From: Pseudoips prasinana
Taxonomy: Eukaryota; Arthropoda; Insecta; Lepidoptera; Nolidae
NCBI GenBank assembly: GCA_951640165.1
Contig: OX621241.1
Coordinates: 3,792,001 to 3,856,000 of the forward strand
Direction of reading: 5' to 3'
DNA: 64,000 nt
Part shown: positions 53,262 to 62,841 of the stretch, one piece after another
How positions within the stretch are numbered: position 1 is the stretch's first letter
How the letters are laid out: each line of letters begins with the position of its first letter
Made by a program: the position numbers and the translations under genes
Notes under the pieces: model-generated
What the model was told of the DNA's origin: nothing
Seen by the model: only the letters and a program-made list of their open reading frames with translations
Databases searched by the model: none

Positions 53262-53610
53262 AAATCTGACTGCCTCTTTGAGCTAGCGGTAGTGTGTTCA
53301 GCCGCAAATAATGAGGTTCTGGGTTCAAATCACGGGACGGACCAATCAGTGAATTTGGGATTTATATGTAAATAACAGTTCTTCGTATCAGCCCGGATTC
53401 TGGGTGTTGACAGTATTTATATACTCCCGTGCCTCCGAGAGAACGTATAGCCGTCGGTCCTGTACCCTACCTCTTTCCGGTCATGTCGCTAGTTGGATTG
53501 GTTTTTAAGGGAGGTGGAATATAAACTGCCCGTGTTTGCACACACTAGTGCACTATAATGTGTCCGCACAGATGGCTAGTCTCTTTTGAGACTTGCCATT
53601 ATGGTCGAAA
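53262..53610 (+). mobile_element. SINE family E, long copy
   Basis: Head TGCCTCTTTGAGCTAGCGGT with B-box GGGTTCAAATCACGGG. The body contains GCATCAGCCC-like and TGCCTCCGAGAGAACG, GCCGTCGGTCCTGTACC and CTTTCCGGTCATGTCGC. The 3' end is CACAGATGGCTAGTCTCTTT then TGGTCGAAATTCGACC. Confidence 0.65.
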
Positions 53611-53611
53611 T

Positions 53612-53668
53612 TCGACCAGGGGCTCTACCGGCTAAGTCGTCGAACATCGATTTAGCCGGTAGAACCCC
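53612..53668. mobile_element. Palindromic MITE family 2, collapsed copy
   Basis: GGGGCTCTACCGGCTAAGTC and TTTAGCCGGTAGAACCCC are separated by only ~12 bases: the two termini remain, with almost all of the interior deleted. Confidence 0.7.
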
Positions 53669-53675
53669 TGGAGGA

Positions 53676-53857
53676 CATTTATTACACTAATATTATAAAG
53701 GCAAAAGTTTGTGAGTGTGTGAGTTGTTACTTCTATACGAATAAACAGCTGGAGCGATTTTAATAAAATTTGGTAGGGAGTTAGCTGACACCCTGGATTA
53801 ACACATAGGCTATACATTATAACGGTTAACGCGGGTAAAACGGGGCACAACTAGTTA
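53676..53857 (+). mobile_element. Helitron-like element, CTAG-ended
   Basis: ACACTAATATTATAAAGGC, AGTTTGTGAGTGTGTGAG, GCTGACACCCTGGATTAACA and an end GGTAAAACGGGGCACAACTAG. The 3' hairpin has lost bases (AAAACGGGG). Confidence 0.65.
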
Positions 53858-53985
53858 TGGATAAATTACTCCCAGACATTGAATAAATAATCTCGTGCTC
53901 ATCATACAAAGATTTGTGTAAAGTGGGGTTTGACCCACGACTTTTGGCTTAGCAGTTAGGCTCACTTAGGCCAAACCAATAGGAC
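53858..53985 (-). mobile_element. SINE family F, minus copy
   Basis: Minus: TTGGTTTGGCCTAAGTGAGC head, GTGGGTCAAACCCCAC B-box, then ATCTTTGTATGATGAGCACG and a GTCTGGGAGTAATTTAT end. Directly follows the Helitron-like CTAG. Confidence 0.6.
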
Positions 53986-54544
53986 TCCTTCCCAGTCCGT
54001 TTAACTGAGAGCACTCTAATTTATACTTATTGTAATATTAAATAGAGACTGATACCTATATTATTATATTACGTTTATAGCCAAATGTATATTGTTTAAA
54101 GGCTTTAAATACTCAAAACAACAACTTAACTGGTTCACAATTTACACATGAATTATTAATGGAAAACATTATCCAAAACAAGCGAGGAAAGTATTGAAAA
54201 TTACACGCTTTTCCTAACTACATCAAAATTGTTCAGCGTTCGCCGCAAACCAATAATTTCGTGCTTTTCAACTAAACTGCCATTTTCGTTGTTACTAAAC
54301 GTTTTAGAATTTACTTTTAAAAGCTGTGTGAATAAAGGGTGGAAGAGAAGGGTAAAACAAAAGTGGAATATGGGGGTAGAAATAACTATCTGACCGCATT
54401 TTGTTATTCTCCGTCGTTCACCGTTCAGTATGATTTTAGCGTAAGTTTTTCAAACTAGCATCGTAGTCGCGCCGAGCGAATTAACCGCAAGAGGGTCTCG
54501 CTTACAAAGATTGATAATGGAAGAAAAACTTTAATTTATTCCTC
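53986..54544. other. No feature seen
   Basis: Nothing recognised; no ORF above 60 codons. Confidence 0.4.
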
Positions 54545-54547
54545 CGA

Positions 54548-55035
54548 GAAAAAGACGAGTGGCGAATAAGGTGGACTAACGATCTTGGGAGGGTCTCTGG
54601 AAGCCGCTGGATGCGGATATTCATCATCATCATATCAGCCGAAAGACGTCCACTGCTGGACAAAGGCCTCCTCTAAAGATCTCCACAATTGCCGGTCTTG
54701 CGCTATCCGCATCTAGCGATTTCCAGCGACCCGCACAAGATCATCGGTCCATCTTGTAGGGGGCCTGCCCACGCTGCGTCTTCCGGTTCGTGGTCGCCAC
54801 TCGAGAACCTTTCTGCCCCAGCGGCCGTCGGCTCTACGAGCTATGTGCCCTGCCCACTGCCACTTCAGCTTGGCAGTTCTTACGGCTATGTCGGTTACTT
54901 TGGTTCATCTGCGGATCTCAGCATTTCTGATTCGATCTTGGATGCGGATATTGAAGACCGTATATTGATGAGATACTTGGAGATCTTTGTCCAGCTGTGG
55001 ACGTATTTAGGCGGACATGATGATGATGAATATAG
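54548..55035 (+). mobile_element. RTE 3' end (host copy) carrying a nested RTE
   Basis: Plus-strand pieces RWTNDLGRVSGSRWMRI (54570-54621) and LEIFVQLWTYLGG plus a GATGATGATGA tail (54953-55035) are one RTE 3' end, interrupted by a reverse-oriented RTE fragment. Confidence 0.8.
54622..54938 (-). pseudogene. RTE C-terminal fragment nested in an RTE
   Basis: 317 bp. Minus strand reads KVTDIAVRTAKLKWQWAGHI, ARRADGRWGRKVLEWRPRTG, RRSVGRPPTRWTDDLVRVAG, a stop replacing Trp before MRIAQDRQLW, then EEAFVQQWTSFG and a stop. The terminal TCATCATCATCA at 54621-54632 is its 3' microsatellite. Flanking duplication TGGATGCGGATATT (54608-54621, 54939-54952), 14 bp, perfect. Confidence 0.85.
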
Positions 55036-55428
55036 TATAGATCCCCGAAATGTTGCCGATACTCCAGAATAATGTAAAAGTAATAGAAGTAAAAGTATAT
55101 ACGCTATATCATTATGTGTCTCACTTTGCTCTGGAGGGTGCTAGAACTATTTTTCTAACACCTTTTTTCTTTTTGATTAAATTGGTTGTTGGATCCAAGA
55201 CAGTTGTAACCTTTCCCCGAGGCATAAAAGCTCTTTGCTCAGAGCCTTTGTATATATGCCACTGTTAATCTTGACTTACTGGAGTTGCAGTGGTGGGTAA
55301 GGACACAAGATTTATAGGCTACAACAATTAACACTTCGTTGAAAATGATGCTGAAGTAAGGGCCTTTTTTGTCGAGAAAAGAAATGCAGTTATGTACAAA
55401 GACCTGTCTAATCCTACCAATATTATTA
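55036..55428. other. No gene seen
   Basis: A 72-codon frame (55050-55268) has no motif; nothing else recognised. Confidence 0.4.
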
Positions 55429-55429
55429 G

Positions 55430-55555
55430 AAAAGAATAGAATAGAATAGAACTTTATTAGCATAAAATGGATAACAGTACACCGGCTCAACTTATTTACT
55501 AAAGTTCTTACTGGCTAACAAGTTATTAGTTACATTATTTTTGGCCATATACATT
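55430..55555 (-). repeat. Probable LINE 3' end with (TTCTA)n tail
   Basis: Plus strand AGAATAGAATAGAATAGAAC then TTTATTAGCATAAAATGGAT: a minus-strand 3' terminus with a pentamer microsatellite. Confidence 0.45.
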
Positions 55556-55579
55556 TGTTAATAATGTGCTGAGAGAAGT

Positions 55580-55708
55580 TTATAAATTAATGTGAGTTTG
55601 TGTGTATGGATGTTTGTTACTCTTTCACACAATATCTTATCTATCTGAGTAACATATAGGCTATAATTTATAAAGTTAACGAGGGTGAGATCGCGGAGCA
55701 CAGCTAGT
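55580..55708 (+). mobile_element. Helitron-like element, diverged
   Basis: TGTGAGTTTGTGTGTATGGA, CATATAGGCTATAATTTATA, then GATCGCGGAGCACAGCTAG. The hairpin is degraded. Confidence 0.55.
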
Positions 55709-55774
55709 ATAAAATATTGTCAAGGATATATTTGTTGGTCACGAAGACACAATTTTCTTTACTAATTTACCAAC

Positions 55775-55860
55775 AGTCAGTTCTGATCCCAAACTAGTCG
55801 GAGCCTGTACTATGGCAACCAGACAACTGTTACACATACTTATATATTTCTAAATACATA
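55775..55860 (-). mobile_element. SINE family B, 3' part
   Basis: CAGTTCTGATCCCAAACTAG, GAGCCTGTACTATGGCAACC and AGACAACTGTTACACATACT match the reverse of the B body. Confidence 0.65.
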
Positions 55861-55863
55861 AAT

Positions 55864-56040
55864 ATCACACTAATATTATAAAGGCCAAAGTTTGTGAGTG
55901 TGAATGTTTGTTACTTGTTCACGTCTAAACGGCTGAAGAGGTTTTAATAAAATCTGGTATGGACCTAGCTCACACCCTGGATTAACACATAGGCTATAAC
56001 TTATAAAGTTTAACGCAGTAAAACCGCGGGGCATATCTAG
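55864..56040 (+). mobile_element. Helitron-like element, CTAG-ended
   Basis: TCACACTAATATTATAAAGG, AAGTTTGTGAGTGTGAATG, CACACCCTGGATTAACACAT and AACGCAGTAAAACCGCGGGG, ending CATATCTAGTT. Confidence 0.65.
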
Positions 56041-56095
56041 TTATAGATAAATTACACCCAGACATAGTATCGTGCTCATCACACAAATATTTTGA

Positions 56096-56350
56096 CGGTC
56101 ACCGTAGCCTAGTTGGTAGTGCTCCTGCCTACGAAGCTGGTGGTCCTGGGTTCGAATCCCGGTAAGTGCAAATATTTGTGTGATGAGCACGAATATTTGT
56201 TTCTGAGTCATGGATGTTTCCTATGTATTTAAGTATTTATCTATCTATATAAGTATGTATATCGTCGCCTGGTACCCATAGTACAAGCTTTGCTTAGTTT
56301 GGGGCTAGGATGATCTATGTGTGACATTGTCCCTAGATGTTATTATTATT
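56096..56350 (+). mobile_element. SINE family A, full length
   Basis: GGTCACCGTAGCCTAGTTGG head, CTGGGTTCGAATCCCGGTAA B-box, body end TGACATTGTCCCTAGATG and an (ATT)n tail. A short minus-strand SINE tail (ATAAATTACACCCAGACATA, 56046-56092) precedes it, joined at CAAATATTTTGAC. Confidence 0.8.
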
Positions 56351-56359
56351 AGTTACGTG

Positions 56360-56840
56360 TTAATATTTACACTAATTTAGCCAGTTTTAGTATCAAGTGA
56401 ATATAGTCACGGGCGCAACTAAGACGATTATACATTTTATTTCATAAAATTAATGATATTTAATTTTTTCTAATAATGATATTTTTTTTTCTGTGTGACA
56501 TTGTCCCTATATATTATTATTATTTGTCGCGGGTGGCAACCGAACCCACAACATCTGGCTTTGTAGTCAGGGTCACTAATCACTATACCCACAGGCCAGT
56601 ATATCAGTCACATGTGTTAATGACCTATTCGTAAATATTGTGAACGATATAAACACTAACAATATTAACCAGTCGATAATATCGAAACGTACATTTAGCA
56701 GTGAATAGAAAGCAATCTATTCGAGCTGACAATTCAATCAATTACACCCATATTTCCCGATCAGATGCACGGGGCACCGTTCAAAGCATTTGATTGAAAT
56801 TTAATACGCGTTTGTTAAATAGACAGACTATTAGTAATTT
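56360..56840. other. Mostly unassigned; SINE head at 56525-56610
   Basis: 56525-56610 on the minus strand is a family F-like tRNA head (GGCCTGTGGGTATAGTGATT, B-box GGGTTCGGTTGCC). A second TGACATTGTCCCTATATATT (56495) suggests another SINE A tail. The rest is unrecognised. Confidence 0.5.
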
Positions 56841-56841
56841 G

Positions 56842-57056
56842 GGGCTCTACCGGCTAAGTCGCCGAACATCGTTTTCGTGAATGGCGTTCAAATAAATAAA
56901 GGTTAAAAATGACTTAATCAATCGTTAAATCGGCTTCCATGACCACATGAGACGTCATAAATGGTCCGGAATCGATTGTCAACGTTGAAGCCGATTTAAC
57001 GATTGATTAAGCCATTTCAAAACGATGTTCGGCGACTTAGCTGGTAGAGCCCTGGC
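56842..57056. mobile_element. Palindromic MITE family 2, copy 3
   Basis: Ends GGGGCTCTACCGGCTAAGTC and GGCGACTTAGCTGGTAGAGCCC. The right arm has lost part of the AATAAATAAAGG block. Confidence 0.8.
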
Positions 57057-57300
57057 TGTGTGGCTGACGGGCAAGTAGAATATCTCCACCCCATCTCATC
57101 CCGTGGGGGGCGTAGAAGTCGTCGCGAGGGAATAAATACCAGAGAACGGGCAGCGCCGTTTTGAGTATTATGAACATCTTACTGCGATCGTCAACCCGTC
57201 TGCAAAGCGTGGCGATTATGGAACATCCCCCCATACTTAGGGGAGGCTATTGTCCAGCAGTGGACGTCATTCAGCTGATATGATAATGATGATCATATTA
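57053..57300 (+). repeat. Dispersed repeat W, best-preserved copy
   Basis: Starts CTGTGTGGCTGACGGGCAAG; contains CATCCCGTGGGGGGCGTAGA, GAGAACGGGCAGCGCCG and GGCGATTATGGAACATCCCC. It ends GGGAGGCTATTGTCCAGCAG, TGGACGTCATTCAGCTGATA, then TGATAATGATGATCAT. About the last 55 bp are nearly the RTE 3' end. Confidence 0.8.
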
Positions 57301-57404
57301 TTCCGATTCGGACTGGTCTTCACCTAAAAGAAGTGGAATTTATGATAGGAATGTAATTAATATTTACCAATAAAATTAAGTGCTCTGAATCTTTGCATAG
57401 GTAC

Positions 57405-57495
57405 AAAGAATCACGCCTGTGTCCCAGAGGGATAGGCAGAGACAATGGATTTCCGTTTATCACGATCGCACGCCTGTTTTGCCTCTGTACTTCTT
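57405..57495 (-). pseudogene. RTE-type LINE 3' tip
   Basis: Minus strand GATCGTGATAAACGGAAATC then CATTGTCTCTGCCTATCCCT encodes DRDKRKSIVSAYPSGTQA and a stop. It is the same C-terminus as the element at 31839-34074 (which ends VSAYPSGKQA). Confidence 0.7.
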
Positions 57496-57499
57496 CGTA

Positions 57500-57865
57500 G
57501 TAAATGATTCGGAATTGATTTTCAACGTTGAAGGCGATTGAGCGAATGATTTTTAACCTTCATCTATTTGAACGCCGACCACGGTCATGATGACCGGCGA
57601 ATTAGGAGGTAAGTCCCCTGAAATCACTCAGTTTGTTAGTGTGTCAAAAACAGGGTGGTGTGTGTAATGTCTTTCTTTATTAAACTAATTTACTTGTAAT
57701 GCCTATTATATAAAAATATTAGCTTCCTACACTCTTTCTCCATGAACTTTAACTGTACCAAATTTCATACTCCTCCGTCCACGCTATTTTCGTAATTAGG
57801 GGTACAAAGTTTGTACTTCAAGTATTAATATTATGATTACGTATATACATATAAATAGAGACCAG
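57500..57865. other. No feature assigned
   Basis: 57490-57560 includes TCAACGTTGAAGGCGATT and TTTTTAACCTTCATCTATTTG, faint traces of MITE family 2. The rest is unrecognised. Confidence 0.35.
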
Positions 57866-57867
57866 GA

Positions 57868-58070
57868 CGAATTGTCACAAAAAACCAGTTTTTTTTAAAT
57901 GCTTGCGTGTCTGTTCTTTCTAATCACTAAAAAGACTGGAGCGATTTTGACATTCATGAGATGACTTTCAAAAAGAAAACCACAACTCAAACAAATAGCT
58001 GGTGTTCTCTTCATCAATTAACAAGAAAACTGTCTCAAGTGATATAAAAGTAAGTATTAGTCGGCCGGCT
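57868..58070 (+). mobile_element. Possible Helitron-like remnant
   Basis: CTAAAAAGACTGGAGCGATTTT-type text and a terminal CGGCCGGCTAGTT; the middle is unrelated to the other copies. Confidence 0.3.
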
Positions 58071-58072
58071 AG

Positions 58073-58351
58073 TTAATAATAATAATAGGCCTTTATACAA
58101 ACAATATCAATACTTCCGTATTCTATGTGCAAAAGCACCAAACGTGAGTTGGCAATTCCAAAAGAACATCGTCTTGGCATGAGATTGAATCTCGCACAAA
58201 CTGATAAAATATCCTTTTGAACTTTGAGAGGGTTTTCCAACGATTTCAAATCTAAAATGTTCTGTTTATCAAAGGTGAATATATCCAGTTGAAGGTAACT
58301 TCTCACAAATCTCTTAACCAGCAGGTATAATAACATCGCTTTAAAGGTCAC
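58073..58351 (-). other. Open frame, possible LINE C-terminus
   Basis: 92-codon minus-strand frame that ends against an (ATT)n-like run at 58074-58087, as LINE 3' ends do. It reads FVRSYLQLDIFTFDKQ and MPRRCSFGIANSRLVLLH. No family match from memory; could be chance. Confidence 0.2.
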
Positions 58352-58442
58352 CTAACTCCAGCCTCAAAAATCCTTAAAATAAACCTTTCGCTAGAACTGG
58401 AAATTTCCTCCACATCACCTGGATGAATTTTTGTGTACCACC

Positions 58443-58535
58443 ATGCGTTTCACAACATTTTTTTCACCGCGCACTACCATTCTGTGGACTCTGTGTGTGT
58501 GTGGATTGAGTGGATTCTGTGAAATAAGTGCGGAG
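58443..58535 (+). CDS. Possible signal-peptide first exon
   Basis: ATG at 58443 with good context (CACCATGCG). The 31 codons read MRFTTFFSPRTTILWTLCVC then GLSGFCEISAE: basic/polar N-terminus, hydrophobic core, small residues, i.e. signal-peptide-like. A weak donor GTATTT follows GAG at 58535; without splicing the frame ends five codons later. No second exon was found. An upstream ATG at 58422 is in another frame. Confidence 0.28.
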
Positions 58536-58539
58536 GTAT

Positions 58540-59058
58540 TTTTATTATAGTGAGCCTATTCCTTTCATAAACTCCGGCAACGTGCACCTATTGTGTTCCG
58601 AGTGTCCATGGGCGGCAGTAATTACTTACGACGAGGAGAACTACTAATCTTCGCTAGTAACACGTCATAATATAAAAAATAATTAATGCACAAACTTAAC
58701 CGCTAATCTAATCTAGCTAATTGGGATCGGTCTCCTTCAATCCCTTCTTCTAAAAACCAATAAACGCGTTCATCGTGTGGATGCTTCTTAAGAGGTTTGC
58801 CGCTAGTTCTCTATTCTCATAAATCTTCCGGATTGGTCTTATCTGAGCTTTAGCGATAGAAACTGTTTTACCCGTAGTAAGTTTCTCCACACCCACCCCT
58901 TTCATTCAGTCACTGTAGCTTTGTACTCAAAACTTTTTATTACAATTAAATGTTAAAAATTTAATAAAAATTTCATTGCGTTGTAGAATCTTGTTTCTGT
59001 AATGATTTTTAATTTATTAGTAGCTGGATATCACGACTGGTATTGTGAGATTAACAAG
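58540..59058. other. No feature seen
   Basis: Nothing recognised. Confidence 0.4.
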
Positions 59059-59059
59059 T

Positions 59060-59175
59060 GAGTCTGCAGTTAGCATAAAGATGGGTGACTGCGAAGGTGG
59101 CTCAAATTCTGAATGTCTTTATGCTTCGGAGAGCACGTTACGCGATTGTTGTCTACTGTAGCCATCGAAAAGCAG
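59060..59175 (+). repeat. SINE-like fragment
   Basis: AAAGATGGGTGACTGCGAAG, ATTCTGAATGTCTTTATGCT and TCGGAGAGCACGTTA match the 13685-13780 repeat. Confidence 0.5.
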
Positions 59176-60075
59176 TACTTTAGGTATTTTATTTACTTTT
59201 TTATTTATTTAAAACCTTTGCACATGGATGTACAGAGGCGGACTTAAGGCGGAGGCATTCTCTACCAGACGACCTTAGGGTGAGGCAAAGAAAAATAAGG
59301 TAGGTCCACTTAACACGTCGTGTGCGGAGGTGATGAATCTTATACTTAAAAATACAATAAAAGTACTTTCATAAACTACACAAATTAAAACTAGAATAGA
59401 TTAATATATATTTATAAAATAGTAAACATAAGCATAAATAGATAAATATATACCTAGAGAACAATTAATGATAGAAAAGAGCTATTGGGTTTTATTTTTA
59501 AAATAAAAGCGACTCTTTGCTATCCTATCTCATTGCTCGGTGGGCATTGAAGAAGTCGATTGTGAGAAGAGCGAAGATTTTTGGTATGGTTATGTAAGAA
59601 ATCTACTGAGTATCTATTTACTGAAATTAAGAATTTAGTAGTTCCTTTATACAGGTTAGCGTATTTGTATATTTATTGGAAGGTATTAAAAATGTGGTTT
59701 CTTGAAATTATATTGCGACATTTTTTATGGTGCATTATGATTCTAAGTGCTGAATTTAAAAAGGCTACTTTATGTTGGAATCCACAGCATATTTAGCCTG
59801 AATAAATTATACGACGGCAGCGACATCTTCCTTTTTCTTGCTTGAACTTGGCTTATTAAAAACGCGGGTTTTTGTACCAGAAAACTATCGCCGGATGTGT
59901 CTAGTTCACATAAACATCTTGTTTCGTGTCGTAATATGTTAAGAGTTATTTAGACCAGTAGTCACTTGTGTGAATGGATTAGATCCCCATTCAGGAAAAA
60001 TCTTTGTAAGATGAGCACGATTAGTTGTTCTCTGTATCTATAATATGTATGTATTTAGAATTATATAAGTATATT
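59176..60075. other. No gene seen
   Basis: The 71-codon frame at 59581-59796 is hydrophobic, AT-driven and has no motif. Confidence 0.4.
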
Positions 60076-60077
60076 TA

Positions 60078-60118
60078 TACAGTGGACGTCTTTCGGCTGA
60101 TATGATGATGATGATGAA
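60078..60118 (+). repeat. RTE 3' tip, ~40 bp only
   Basis: ACAGTGGACGTCTTTCGGCT then GATATGATGATGATGATGA: just the last bases of an RTE or repeat W copy with its microsatellite. Confidence 0.65.
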
Positions 60119-60119
60119 G

Positions 60120-60210
60120 TATATTTATCATATGTCTGGTCTCATAGTCCAGGTTTTGCCTAGTTTGGGGTCAGATGACAGTGTGTTATTTGTCCCAAGA
60201 CATTTATATA
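60120..60210 (+). mobile_element. SINE family B, 3' part
   Basis: TATGTCTGGTCTCATAGTCC, TTTGCCTAGTTTGGGGTCAG and GTGTGTTATTTGTCCCAAGA. Confidence 0.6.
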
Positions 60211-60648
60211 TTCCGCATTGCTTTAGCCTACAATGCAAAACTAAATTTTATTATGTTCCAATGAAAGAATACGTTTATTATCAAGGAAATATCAGACTTT
60301 TCGAAGATAATAGTATGTTGTGTCTAATTGGTTGCAGCTCTACATTACGCTACAGGTTGAACGCTGATTTTCAGCTAGACAATGATGCTTAACTAAATAT
60401 ATAAAAAATAAAATAGAACAACATAATAAACAAAAATGTAAAAAGAACCATTCATCACGTTTCTTTTAACTGGATGCGATCATTTTGTGCTTACCTCATT
60501 TTAATCCGTAGTCAATAATTATGTCACCTAAACGTATGTCAACATCCCCTGTTTTGGCTGAAATCTGTACTCTACAGATTTGATGGCAGAATCCTTGATG
60601 CTCTAATTATTTGTTTTTTAAACGTAACTATTCAGTCTTAAATGAATT
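60211..60648. other. No gene seen
   Basis: The frame at 60102-60392 starts in repeats and has no motif. Confidence 0.4.
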
Positions 60649-60651
60649 AAT

Positions 60652-60830
60652 TATCACACTAATATTACAAATTCAAAAGTTTGTGAGTGTGTATGTTTGT
60701 TACTTCTTCACGTCTAAACGGCTGGAGCGATTTTAATAAAATTTAGTATGGAGTTAGGTGACACCCTGGATTAACACATAGGCCATAATTTATAAAGTTT
60801 AACGCGGGTAAAACCGCGGGGCACAGCTAG
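60652..60830 (+). mobile_element. Helitron-like element, well preserved
   Basis: TATCACACTAATATTACAAA start, ACTTCTTCACGTCTAAACGG, GTGACACCCTGGATTAACAC, hairpin GCGGGTAAAACCGC and end GGGGCACAGCTAG followed by T. Confidence 0.75.
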
Positions 60831-60860
60831 TGTAATATAATAATTATTAGAATTAGTTAA

Positions 60861-61061
60861 CTATAATAAGTCATAGGTAGGATCATTAATATCTTGAAAT
60901 TCTTTATCTACTGACCAGTTTTTAAGCTTATGTTTGAATATTACGGTAGAAACCCCATTTTTTTTTGTCTCCACGGGTATCCGATTAAGAATTCTCCCAT
61001 AACTTGGGTCTTTCTTATAAAGTATTAAGGAAGTCCTTCCAGATGTCATAATATGTGACAC
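60861..61061 (-). pseudogene. LINE RT C-terminal fragment
   Basis: 66-codon minus-strand frame, TSGRTSLILYKKDPSYGRIL then NRIPVETKK and FKHKLKNWSVDKEF. The S-Y-x-x-R-(I/L)-x-N-x-(I/L)-P ... FK-x-x-LK pattern is the usual end of non-LTR RT proteins. No upstream part. Confidence 0.45.
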
Positions 61062-61069
61062 CTATCGGA

Positions 61070-61668
61070 CTTTATTTTAAAAGTAACTTCTAACTAATAC
61101 CTATATGTTTCCTACGTAAATTGTTAATCCCTCTTAAAGACCACCATGTCTAAATTGAAACCGTATAATATGTGTTTCAAATAAGAAGGATAAATGTCTC
61201 TCGCCTACGTTACATACAGCAGAGATTAAACTGCCCATACATCGTGTAATAGATTGAGCTGTAACAGTAAAACCGACGCCGAACCACAGTATTTAAGCTT
61301 CACAGTATCTTAACAGGAGAGCTTTAGCCCCTGTGGAACACGGTACGAAGGTACAGTATAACTATTTTATTAATATCAACCTGAGCTGTGTACATTTTCT
61401 TCTTTATAATATTACTAACTGTCCCAGTAAACTTCGTACCGCCATATTTTTATAACGTCAAAACTGTCTAAAGTCACTGTACTGTACTGTTTAAAAAAAT
61501 CTCACTCGTACACTCACTTTTCGAATATTTATAAATATTTGCTACTTTTTATACAAGCTTTCTCCTGACAATAACGAACAATAAAGAAAGATTTATCAAT
61601 TTTGGTGCAGTCGTTTGGAAGTTATGAGCATACAAACATTTCGGTGATTCATTTTTATTTGTATAGAT
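61070..61668. other. No feature seen
   Basis: Nothing recognised; GTACGAAGGTACAGTATAAC near 61345 is unremarkable. Confidence 0.4.
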
Positions 61669-61671
61669 TTA

Positions 61672-61800
61672 TCATCATCATGACAGTTGTAAGAAGTCAA
61701 CTACTGGACAAAAGTCTCTCCCAAAAATCATCTTGGGGGATATGCCATTATCGCCACACTTGGCAGACGGGTTGGCGATCGCAGTATGGTCATAGTAAGG
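61672..61800 (-). repeat. Dispersed repeat W, minus copy, 3' half
   Basis: TCATCATCATGACAGTTGTA (RTE-like tail), CTACTGGACAAAAGTCTCTC, GGATATGCCATTATCGCCAC, GGCAGACGGGTTGGCGATCG. Confidence 0.7.
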
Positions 61801-62190
61801 TAGTAATAGATAAGTGGTATAGATTAATATTTTATGCCAAATGGGAACTAGATCCCCCTGTAGTGTAAGTTTAAATATATGAAGATATAAACATTTAAAT
61901 AGGCGGACCATAGACGCACTAGTGTCTTTGAATGTAAAGTTTCTTAATTATAACGTTTCTCGCTTTAGGGGGGACTTTACGGATTGACACAAACAAAGAG
62001 CCCACCTAGACTCAAAACAACTTCAAGACACACAAATAGTTTGTTGTTGTGAGTCTAGTTCGGCTTTATGTTGTTGTGTATAGAATTTTTGATTAAGAAG
62101 AAAAAAAATCATACATACTGTCGGTAGTTATCGACAAATGGACCTTGAATTTGGCGTAAGTCGCAAAATAAATTAAAACGTTACTTTCAT
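61801..62190. other. No feature seen
   Basis: Nothing recognised apart from a small ACACAAACAAAGAGCCC / GTTGTTGTGAGTCTAG region near 61990-62065 with weak self-complementarity. Confidence 0.35.
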
Positions 62191-62194
62191 TTCA

Positions 62195-62300
62195 ATATAA
62201 TGTATACAACTATATTACTACAAACATGTTCTGACTATTTACAAGCGCTTTTTTTAGTGAATAAAAACCGTTTTTTAATTAATTTTATTTTATTTATTTT
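62195..62300 (+). repeat. LINE 3' end (family of 10405-12770)
   Basis: AATGTATACAACTATATTAC, AAACATGTTCTGACTATTTA and AGTGAATAAAAACCGTTTTT match 12660-12745, followed by a (TTTTA)n tail. Confidence 0.7.
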
Positions 62301-62690
62301 ATTTAACTGATTATCTAGTCGACCCTCTCATTTAATTCCGCCATTTTAATATTTCATACTTAGTTAACGTACTGCCTATATTTCTTTGTATCTATGTGCA
62401 TAGGTGGCGAAGGCCTTAGAAATTCGAGTTCGGCCTCAATCCCCGTGCTAGGGCGCAGTGAATACTAGGAGCCGTGCAATGTGATACCGAATTATTGATG
62501 CTTTTCAGCGAACCGTCGTATTTAATATAAGTTTCCCAATAGTCAAAGGATTTTTGAAAAAGGATTTCTATTTAATACCGTGTTTTAGATAGCGTGTGAA
62601 GGTGTTTTAAAGGGATGTGATAAAAATAGAGATAGGAGTGGAATAGAGTTCACTTTGTAATAATATATTTATATTCTTAAATTCTGGCTG
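62301..62690. other. No gene seen
   Basis: 62395-62520 is GC-richer and has no ORF; nothing recognised. Confidence 0.4.
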
Positions 62691-62692
62691 CC

Positions 62693-62830
62693 ACGTTGAT
62701 CAAGCAGTAGCATAAAGATGCTACCGCTTGATCAACGAGCCCGTCAGAATTTAGTTAAAGAACTGCAGATTACGAAATCCTGGGTTCTAATCCCGGGTCT
62801 GGCTCAATCCTCCATCAGTTTTTGCTTCCA
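62693..62830 (+). mobile_element. tRNA-derived SINE head with inverted duplication
   Basis: B-box-like TGGGTTCTAATCCCGGGTC at 62780-62800. The A-box side shows GTTGATCAAGCAGTAGCAT (62697-62715), loop AAAG, and ATGCTACCGCTTGATCAAC (62720-62738), an inverted copy with one mismatch. Confidence 0.55.
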
Positions 62831-62841
62831 AAGTGATTTTA

